Assembly: GCA_019828545.1 (NCBI GenBank)
Contig: JACVRA010000095.1
Coordinates: 685,305-749,304, forward strand
Direction: 5' to 3'
From: Paracamarosporium sp. OC-R06-R3
Lineage: Eukaryota > Ascomycota > Dothideomycetes > Pleosporales > Didymosphaeriaceae
Length of the DNA: 64,000 nucleotides
Part shown: piece after piece, positions 56,582 to 64,000 of the stretch
How positions within the stretch are numbered: the stretch's first letter is position 1
Layout: each line of letters begins with the position of its first letter
Program-made: the position numbers and the translations under genes
Notes under the pieces: model-generated
The model's input: only the letters and a program-made list of their open reading frames with translations
The model's database searches: none
Told to the model about the DNA's origin: nothing

Positions 56582-58745
56582 CTAGTACGATCTCTTTACC
56601 GGTGGTACACTCTTGCACTCCTTTTCATCTAGAGTGCTCATTTGTACCGCACGCGTGGCCCATTCCACCTCCTGTCCCACGCCTTTCTGCCACGTCAAAC
56701 TGTGCTTCATCCAGCGTTGATCATCTCTCTCTTTGAAGTCATCTCGCGCATGCGCGCCACGACTCTCTGTTCTTGTAAGCGCCGCCTTACTCGTTTGAAT
56801 TGCGTTCGTGAGTAAGTTTCGCAGCTCGAGGGTTTCTACCAGGTCGGTGTTCCATATCAGGCTTTTGTCAGTGATCCAGAGATCACTATCAAACCGCTTC
56901 TCGATGTCTTGCAGTTGAGAGTTGCCGGTAGCGAGAGAGTCCTGGGTACGAAACACCGCAGTAGTAGATTGCATTATACGCTGCATTTCGTCCCTAAGAG
57001 ACGCTGTTGAAGACGAACCGGATGATTCCAATATCGAGGTGATCTCTTTGATTGAATCCAGCCCGATGTCCGATGGGGTGGAGTGATGAGGTGCTAACGG
57101 GGCAAAATTCTCTGCTATGTGCATTGCGGTCGCTCGGCCCTATCTTATGTAAGTGGTCCTGTTTCCGTATGATGCGGGTTACTGAAGGCTTACAAACACT
57201 ACAATATCGAGGAGAGAATTAGCACCAAGTCTATTAGCGCCATGAACGCTAACACACGCAACTTCACCTGCTGCATACAATCCATCTACCACAGTATCTG
57301 TTCCACGACGGACATCTAAAACTTGTCCCTTGAAATTAGTCGGCACTCCACCCATGCAGTAATGTACTGTCGGTAGAACAGGAATAGGCTCTTTCGTAAT
57401 ATCTATACCAGCGAAGATCGCGGCAGTTTCGGCGATTCCCGGTAGCCGCTCCATTATGATATCTTTCGGTAGGTGAGAGAGTTGTAGATAGATATGGTCT
57501 TTGTCAGATCCACAGCCGCGTCCTTCGATTATCTCCAGATTCATGCTGCGAGACACAACATCTCGAGATGCAAGGTCTTTCGCAGTTGGTGCGTACCGCT
57601 CCATAAAGCGTTCACCTTCCCCGTTGAGGAGGTATCCACCCTCTCCGCGTGCTCCTTCTGTGATGAGGACCTACGTTTCGTTAGCTAAAGAAATACACGT
57701 ACAGAGATATGGGTAAACCGACACCGGCGCCGTAGATGCCAGACGGATGGAACTGGACAAACTCCATGTCCTGAAGGGGCAAACCCGCTCTAGCAACCAT
57801 GGCATTGCCGTCACCAGTGCTCGTGTGAGCGCTCGTCGCGGAAAAGTATGCTCTACCGTAGCCTGCATTTATAAGCTCATCTGACTGTTGGATCTTTTTC
57901 CACCGTAAACTCACCGCCGGTCGCCAGAATGGTGTTCCTCGCAAACATACGATGACACGTCCCGTCTTCCATATTTAGCGCAGTAATACCAACACACTTG
58001 CTGTCTTCCATCATCAAGTCCAACGCAAAGTACTCGATGAAAAATTGCACACCGTGCTTCAAGCTTTGACCGTATAGAGTATGGAGCATCGCGTGACCCG
58101 TTCGGTCAGCCGCACATGCGGTTCGATATGCCTGACCACCCTTTCCATACTTTAATGACTGACCTCCGAGTGCTCTTTGGTAGATGGTGCCTTCAGAAGT
58201 CCGCGAGAAAGGCATCCCGTAGTTTTCAAGTTCAACAACTGCCGGTATCGCTTCCTTTGTCATGTAATGAATTGCATCCTGGTCTCCAAGCCAGTCGGAA
58301 CCTTTGACAGTGTCGTACATGTGCCACCTCCAATCATCTTCGGTCATATTCCCAAGAGCAGCATTGATCCCTGCTTATGTCAGCTTCCAACTCGTCTTGA
58401 TCTCATCCAGGAGTTCTATACCTCCTTGCGCGGCTACAGTATGCGAGCGCGTTGGGAAGAGCTTCGAGACGCATGCCGTCTTCAACCCAGCTTCAGTGAG
58501 GCCTACTGCTGCGCGCAATCCAGCTCCTCCCGCGCCGACAACGATTGCACTAGGAGGTTTAACTCTCGTTCGAAGCTGTTACCGGGAACGACTTACTCGT
58601 AGTGATGATCGATGATGGTCAGCCCTCGTTCGTCCAAACTAGAAGTGGAGGCATGCCTAGATTGCCGCAAGTGTAATCTTGGTCTATGTCTGAAGGAGTT
58701 TCGCGCAAATAATTGGCGCTGCACTGCGGTAGCAAAAGAACGCAT
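56582..58745 (-). CDS. succinate dehydrogenase flavoprotein subunit, diverged copy (SDHA-like)
   Basis: Six exons, 58745-58597, 58549-58422, 58370-57915, 57862-57723, 57670-57194 and 57139-56582, giving 635 residues. Residues 1-40 are an Arg-rich mitochondrial presequence ([18 protein letters not shown]..). The FAD Rossmann motif is [15 protein letters not shown] (50-64). The covalent-FAD histidine is His86 in [13 protein letters not shown]. Active-site words are [14 protein letters not shown] (Arg299), PTVHYCMGG (His394) and [13 protein letters not shown] (Arg438). The C-terminus [10 protein letters not shown] and [12 protein letters not shown] is complete. It is intact but differs from typical fungal SDHA at usually fixed positions (HYC for HYN, HPSG for [17 protein letters not shown] for EAPxxIxELENYG), so it is probably a second copy. 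Confidence 0.9.
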
Positions 58746-59483
58746 TGCAATTGAAAATCAAGGTCTGGAAGGCAGGAATGAAAGATAATAATGAGAGGAA
58801 GTACGATAGAACCAGGCAGGTGGCGCTAAATATGTGCTACTCCAAATCGTCGGAAGCCCCTCCCATCTGACCCTCGGCTTCCTGCGTTGCGCATATGTCG
58901 AGAATATCGTGAACGTGCGAGACAGAGAAATCCAGCATTGACTGACACGCAAATATATATCGAGAGCTCAGATGGAATGGAACAGAAAGAAATGATCTTT
59001 ATTACCGCGCGCCTTGTAGACAGGTGGTTGGGTATGATGGGGATGGTTGTGGGGTAGCGCCACAGGGTGTCAGGATGTCTGACTCGACCAATCGGAAATA
59101 ACTTGTTTCCTACGAACATGAGAAGCAGGTATCCGAGCCTAACCATTTCCATAGATGAGTCGGCTATACGATCTCTCGTTGCCGTTCAGCTAAGTCTACT
59201 CTTCGACAACCAATTATTCACGAGGCACCTGATAGCACTCTATATGTTCAGCATTTGCACATCCGTTACACGAACTATTAAGAATGGCCCACAAGCAGCA
59301 GCGGCAAATCTACAAGAACCAATGAATAACACATGGGTCACAACTAAAAAAGGACGGACTTTCCTAGTATTGTACATCAGGTGCACCAAAAGCCTCCATC
59401 AGTAAACCCTCAGCCTTTCAACGACCCAACCATCGCCCACCTTCACTTGATATACCATGCCAAATCATACAGTAGAGTATTAT
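58746..59483. other. intergenic region
   Basis: About 740 bp between the SDHA-like start and the defensin stop codon. No gene seen. Confidence 0.5.
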
Positions 59484-59928
59484 CTAGCCAAAGACACAGA
59501 TACACGTGTGCCACAAGAAGCCGCCGCAATACCCACCAGTGCGGCCTCCCTTGAGGCTCTTGCACTAACAATCATGTTAGCCATCTGGTCGCTACTTCGT
59601 GAATGGTAAATAGGACACTTACATGTTCACTGCATTGATAACGATCATGGGATAGGGTTCCGCAGCCGAAACCTCTAGCTTCCACATGCGGATCAGCCTT
59701 ACGAGCTTCCAGAGCTTCGACCTCCTCTTCCTCTTCAGTTAAACCCCAAGGAGAATCACTTTCGACATCGACGTCAACCTCGCGAGCTTGGATATCCCAC
59801 GAAGTGCTATCGACGCCAACCTCGCGAGCTTCGACAGGAGCTGCAACGTCGAAGTCAGCTGTTGGAGCGGCCACGGTGTGAGCGGCGAAAGTGAGAACGG
59901 CGATAGTGATGACTTTAGAGAAGTACAT
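59484..59928 (-). CDS. plectasin-type CS-alpha-beta defensin precursor
   Basis: Two exons, 59928-59623 and 59564-59484 (58-nt GT-AG intron), encoding a 128-residue prepropeptide. Residues 1-20 are a signal peptide. Residues 21-85 are a very acidic propeptide (EEEEE at 65-69) with Ala-Arg sites at 34-35, 48-49, 75-76 and 84-85. Cleavage after Arg85 would release a 43-residue peptide starting GFGC. Its six Cys (89, 99, 103, 115, 123, 125) follow C-x9-C-x3-C-x11-C-x7-C-x-C. That pattern includes the alpha-helix C-x3-C, a GGYC gamma core and the final C-x-C, as in fungal defensins. The intron separates Cys99 from Cys103. Known relatives bind lipid II of Gram-positive bacteria; activity here is untested. 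The frame is open upstream to 60189, but the signal peptide start fixes 59928. Confidence 0.9.
59767..59834. repeat. direct repeat inside the defensin propeptide
   Basis: Two copies of about 26 bp, 59767-59792 and 59809-59834, differing at about two positions. They encode the repeated pro-region words VEAREVGVD and IQAREVDVD. Confidence 0.8.
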
Positions 59929-60920
59929 TTTGGGAGGGTGGTTTTGAATAGAATGCGTTGGAAGAAATGTCTTGAAAGAGGTTCTTGAGCTGCGTTGCGG
60001 TTGTTCGGCTGTATGATTCTGATGCTTTGAAGACCTGCGATGCTGCACGCTCTTTATACACCTCCATGACGAACCCCCTTGTGCTCTTATTTCTATTCTT
60101 ACATCTTGACTTGTCGGTGATCGTATGAATATGCTGTATCTCAATCCTTTCGTACCTTCAGAAAGCACTCCGCAACTGTGCACAACCATCCACTATCTAT
60201 TTTCCAACGAATGCGAACGATACGACGGCTGCCCCACCAGAGCCTCGCTAGCGATAGCATTCACGAGGGGTGCTTTCCCATATGCAGAAACCGTGTTGCC
60301 GACATCCGGAGCCGCATGCAAGGGGTTATCGGAGTTTTATGTCATGCGCTCGTATTTTCTCAGCTCATGAGGTGATCGTTGTCAATCTGCAACCCCGCAA
60401 AGCCATAATCTGAGATCAGCCCCATCCGCATCCCGGAATTTCCAATTATGTAGCAGAATGAATAGCCCAACGTTTTGGGAAATTCGCGGCCAAGCACGTA
60501 TATACGAGAATAGGCCTCTTTGGCCATAGAAGAGCATTACAACAAAAGAGTCATGGACAGAGTTGCACGTCCTGATCTCGCAGAGCGAAAGATAGAAAAT
60601 GGTGTTAAATTAAGAACGGCTCCGAATGGATCAGATGCTAGTTTGTGGGGTTTGTACGAAGACTTGATGAACGAATACGAGATGGAGAGTCCAGTATGTG
60701 TGGAAGAGACCTAACCCTTATTGCATGAAATTCGGTCCTCTCTCAAGCTCACGTGCTAGAAATGTTGATACTCCAGTCAACGCCTGCAACCGCAATCATT
60801 AGATAGCCACCCTTTACCCGATTATTCCGTGCCGTCATTATCACTACCATTTCAATATTCGAAATCCCGTGTCAAAGACTAGGAAAGGGATTGAAAACGC
60901 TGTTCGCGCAAACCAGATGC
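59929..60920. other. intergenic region
   Basis: About 1 kb: defensin promoter side and the 3' flank of the tetraspanin gene. Frames of 64-81 codons without recognisable content. Confidence 0.5.
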
Positions 60921-62015
60921 CTAGTTTGTAGATCGCATCCATTCGTTCTCGAGCGGTCCATGCTCTTGTCCGCGCTCTTGTCCACGCTCTTGTCCTGCAC
61001 CGTCACTTCTGCCCGAGAGCACATTTTCTACCTGATCGGTACCCGATTGTATCGCCTTGCGAGTGCCATTCTCCACTTCACCATCGCTGTTTTCTTCTTC
61101 TACTCGATCAGAGTACCGAGTGAAGTTGGGCAAGTAATCGATTGCTCGGTTCGCACCGTTGTTACCGCCATTCTCCTCATCTGCGATCACGCGCGAGACC
61201 CTGTCAGGCACTATCTTATGTAGCCAGGACTCTCGCTGTGTAGGTATGGCGATAATTGCAAACTATATGTTGTCAACGGAGAGAACGAGAGCGTGTGCAT
61301 AGTCATGTTAAACCGACCTGCCAGAGGAAGACCAGCGCTACGGTCGTCATCAAAATCCCTGCCATTCGCTGTTCCTCGCTTTTCCATGGACCCAGGCAGC
61401 CGTTTGTGCGGCCGAATGCTTCCTCGCATGCTGTAGCTTTATGTGTCTTATCCGGGAAGGGCCATGCCATGTCACGAGAATTCTTTAACCCACAACACTT
61501 GAACGCATCCTGTATCGTGCGCACTGCCTCTACGTCCTTCTGTCGGTAAAGGTCCTGCCATTGCTCGCGCAGCCCGCAATCCAAACTTGAAGGTGGGGCT
61601 GCATGAGTGCCGAGCAGTGTGATTACGACGGTAGAATAGACGAAAATGAGCGTGTTTGCGATGATGACGAGCGGCGGACGCCGTATCTCTCCGCGATTCA
61701 GGCGCTTTTGACGCTCTTGTCGGCGAGTGAGGTCGTAGCCGACTTCGAGGAGTAGACCGGAGACGACCGGGAGGACTGTAGTCGCATATGCGAGGCCATT
61801 TGGTATTGGCAGGGAGAGCTTGTTTGCAAACGAGGCGGCGTATCTGGGACAAGTTAGTTGTATAGTGGGGAAACCCTTTTGATACAGTCGCACCCTGAGA
61901 GCGCTGTGACCAGGATAAGATACTGCACGCTTGTTATTCTCACAACCAGGCCGAGGAGCTGACGACTCACCACAACGCTGACGGTTGTTACGACCTGCTT
62001 CCTACTGTAAGTCAT
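60921..62015 (-). CDS. fungal tetraspanin (Tsp3-like)
   Basis: Four exons, 62015-61971, 61922-61894, 61843-61318 and 61262-60921, giving 313 residues. Splicing gives MTYSRKQVVTTVSVVYLILVTALSGYAASFANKLSLPIP, covering the first helix. The second (LAYATTVLPVVSGLLLEVG) and third (LVIIANTLIFVYSTVVITLLG) follow. The large outer loop has the tetraspanin CCG at 141-143 plus Cys at 114, 157-170. The fourth helix is split by the last intron (MAGILMTTVALVFLWQFAIIAI). The long charged tail ends with GQERGQERGQEHG repeats. It is a plasma-membrane organiser by family; role here unknown. Confidence 0.87.
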
Positions 62016-62537
62016 ACTTGTGTGATTGTACTGATCGATATAGAAGCAACTTGTGGAGAGACAGGCGTCGAAGGGATCAGGCGGCCTTCCAAGGCTAGGA
62101 GCAAGGGATTGTTGGTCAAAGCAACGGGACTGAGGCCGTGTTTTGAAAGCGCCGCCAGCTTCTCCGCACTGCGCACGCTGTGCTCAGGAGGAGGGGTAAA
62201 GGTGCCTATTAATTGGTACCTTCACCGCGTACGCGCCATGTGAGAACCCATAACATTGGTTCACCCGACAGCTAGGCATGCAGCTCTCCGCGAACCAGAC
62301 AACGCAGCGTAATTAGTGGCAAGATAACTAAGGAGCGAAACTCCGAGCAACATCAAATTTCGATAAGCCTTTGTTTTCATACGCAACATTGCGTTTCGAT
62401 CGCTTTTGCAATGTAGTCGCGTGCGCCGCATCATGCGAGTCGGCGCTTCAAGCCAAAAGAGCATTAGCCGATGACGTCATTTCTGGGAACGTTTGAAGGA
62501 CGTTGGGACCGCATTGCGCACGTGTGCACACGAATGA
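62016..62537. other. intergenic region, divergent promoters
   Basis: About 520 bp between the tetraspanin and methyltransferase start codons. No gene seen. Confidence 0.5.
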
Positions 62538-63353
62538 TTGTGCCCATCGGAACGCACACGAGCCATGGGAAAACAGCGTATAGCTGGGATGAACCCCTCA
62601 ATACTCCTCGATGTTCTCATAATTCTCTCTGCCGGCTATCTCAATTGTTACGCCCTCGCAATAATCCACGCCGGGTACCTCATACAACTCTGCTTCCGCC
62701 AACCAAGCAGCAAGTCAGTCGAAAATCAAACCGAATCATGGATAATGTGGACGGTCGCCTCGCCTCTCGGCACAGTCTTCGCTCGCATCCTCACGCTCAT
62801 CTTAGCCGTCTACCATGCTACCGTCTCGCTGGCTAAATTTTCAAACACCCTCTCTCACCCTAACACCATTCTGCGATATACTTGTCCTGCGTCTGAATAC
62901 TTAGACTCTAAGCTATTCACATTATCACCTGACATTCTCGCTCCTTTGGCGCTGCTGTATGTAGGGAGCTACATCCGTTTCAGCGCGTACGCCCAACTCG
63001 GTTCAAATTTCACGTATCGCCTTGCGAAGCCGGATCAACTTGTCACTACTGGACTGTATACGTATGTGAGACACCCCTCGTACACGGGGCTTCTTGCTGT
63101 GCTCTTGGCCGTATATTCCCTTTTCTTGCGACAGCGAGGACTAGTGAGCTGTTGGGCGCCGTTGGTGGACGAAAGGCTTGTTGTAGATGATCGGCTAGGC
63201 TATGGCATCATCGTTGCTGGATTCAGTCTTCCAGTGTGGTTATTCATGGTGAAGAGGGTTAAGGAGGAGGAAAAGATGATGCAGAAAGAGTTTGGGCAGA
63301 AGTGGGTAGAGTATTGCAAAGGGACGAAGAAATTCATTCCGTTTGTGTACTGA
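62538..63353 (+). CDS. isoprenylcysteine carboxyl methyltransferase (ICMT) family protein
   Basis: Single exon, 271 residues, with about five hydrophobic segments. The catalytic C-terminal half has LVTTGLYTYVRHPSYTG (RHPSYTG at 178-184). It ends with RVKEEEKMMQKEFGQKWVEYCKGTKKFIPFVY, the SAM- and substrate-binding signature of the ICMT/PEMT superfamily. True Ste14-type enzymes methylate farnesylated C-terminal cysteines at the ER. This copy may be Ste14 or a relative with another substrate. The N-terminus could start at Met1, Met10 or Met18. Confidence 0.87.
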   Translation: MCPSERTRAMGKQRIAGMNPSILLDVLIILSAGYLNCYALAIIHAGYLIQLCFRQPSSKSVENQTESWIMWTVASPLGTVFARILTLILAVYHATVSLAKFSNTLSHPNTILRYTCPASEYLDSKLFTLSPDILAPLALLYVGSYIRFSAYAQLGSNFTYRLAKPDQLVTTGLYTYVRHPSYTGLLAVLLAVYSLFLRQRGLVSCWAPLVDERLVVDDRLGYGIIVAGFSLPVWLFMVKRVKEEEKMMQKEFGQKWVEYCKGTKKFIPFVY

Positions 63354-63569
63354 GACGAAGAGGAAGACCATCGTAGGTCTCTTGATTAGAGAGCTGGTGT
63401 TTGTGGATATCTCGCGTAACACGACCGCTTCAATAGGATACTCTAATTAAAACATCACAGTAACACTAATCAAAACGATTGCTTGATGGTATCTGGTCTA
63501 TAAGTTGGTTGCAAAATATCTAGTCGTCTATTTCTGGGTGCACAACAATCGAGGTAAGCAAGAGTGATT
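63354..63569. other. convergent spacer
   Basis: Short spacer between the ICMT-family and peroxiredoxin 3' ends. No feature seen. Confidence 0.55.
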
Positions 63570-63965
63570 CTATAGCTTCGCGAGAACGGCCTCGGCGCCA
63601 GAAACCTTTTCACTATTAGCTAGGCGTTGTGTTATCAGAGGAGGGTGCGCTTACAGAGACTTCCTTCGGAGACGGCTCGTTCTCCGCGTACGTGACCTTG
63701 CCGTTGTCGAAAACCATAGCCCAACGGCCGTTGCGGTCACCCATACCAGCCGGCCATCCGTGCTCCTTGGAGAAGAAGGTCTTTGTGTCTGATAGGAACA
63801 AGATGCCGTCACCCTTGACACCATTGACCTTGCCCCAAGCATTCATGACCCAAGAGTCGTTGCTCGCGATGACGGCCACGATGTCAACGCCCTTGCTCTT
63901 GAACTCGCTGAGCTTCTCGATGTACGGCGGCAGATGGCGAGCCTGGCAGCCTGGCGTGAAGGCTC
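63570..63965 (-). CDS. peroxiredoxin, PRX5/AhpC-TSA type (5' part outside window)
   Basis: Exons visible: 63965-63655 and the terminal 63605-63570; the intron between them is GT-AG (49 nt). The first visible exon follows a CCCTAACAG acceptor, so more coding sequence lies beyond 64000. The peroxidatic cysteine is in GAFTPGCQARHLPPY. The rest matches atypical PRX5/Asp f 3-type enzymes: KGVDIVAVIASNDSWVMNAWGK, ILFLSDTKTFFSKEHGW, GRWAMVFDNGKVTYAENEP, then after splicing KEVSVSGAEAVLAKL. It is a thiol peroxidase of cytosol, peroxisome or mitochondria. Confidence 0.93.
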
Positions 63966-64000
63966 CTGTTAGGGAACAGTCAGCTTGTTACATTGTGAGA

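Noticed and set aside
59929..60189. Upstream in-frame extension of the defensin precursor
   Set aside because: It would bury the signal peptide inside the protein; the hydrophobic leader starting at 59928 fixes the start.
1..64000. CRISPR arrays, prokaryotic operons, insertion sequences, rRNA genes
   Set aside because: None seen; gene structure is clearly eukaryotic.

Overview
The window looks like nuclear DNA of a filamentous ascomycete (Pezizomycotina, probably a dothideomycete). The genes are split by short GT-AG introns of mostly 45-100 nt. Several families are typical of these fungi: a HET-domain protein, a Zn2Cys6 regulator, a fibroin-3-related membrane protein, a DUF7136-like GPI protein, a tetraspanin, an NmrA-like reductase and a UreG with a His-rich start. 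There are no operons; genes lie on both strands. I rebuilt the spliced models by hand from splice sites, reading frame and family conservation. Total coding length is a multiple of three for every complete model. No transcript data were available.

Layout. 0-8.4 kb: a hypothetical protein, a SAM methyltransferase with an unusual His/Gly insert, TYW3 (wybutosine synthesis), and a DUF2461 gene whose last three introns are swollen to 1353, 762 and 448 nt. 8.3-12.5 kb: a GC-rich stretch with no supportable gene, containing an assembly gap (N run, then poly-C). 12.5-13.9 kb: a Zn2Cys6 regulator. 13.9-17.7 kb: non-coding, with a pentamer-repeat block. 18.0-20.6 kb: two tandem paralogues of an unrecognised Cys-rich zinc-knuckle / RS-rich / coiled-coil family that also share an upstream element at the same distance from the start codon. 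21-26.7 kb: fibroin-3-related protein, small cupin, HET protein. 27 kb: intron-containing tRNA-Arg(ACG). 28-33 kb: V-ATPase subunit E, NIPA-like transporter, CHS5. 34-38.5 kb: secreted GH27 alpha-galactosidase, RMT2, NmrA-like reductase. 39-46.3 kb: two hypothetical proteins, a hotdog thioesterase, a three-BRCT protein. 47-54 kb: hypothetical zinc-finger-like protein, UreG, COX11, HIT-finger protein, BTB protein. 55-64 kb: GPI-type secreted protein, an intact but diverged succinate dehydrogenase flavoprotein, a plectasin-type defensin precursor, a tetraspanin, an isoprenylcysteine methyltransferase homologue, and the 3' part of a peroxiredoxin.

Most of the window is housekeeping: tRNA modification, ribosomal-protein methylation, V-ATPase, cytochrome oxidase assembly, urease maturation and chitin synthase trafficking. 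The parts that stand out are the defensin gene (59.5-59.9 kb), the tandem zinc-knuckle pair with its duplicated upstream element (18-20.7 kb), the SDHA copy next to the defensin, the intron-swollen DUF2461 gene, and the internally triplicated BRCT protein.
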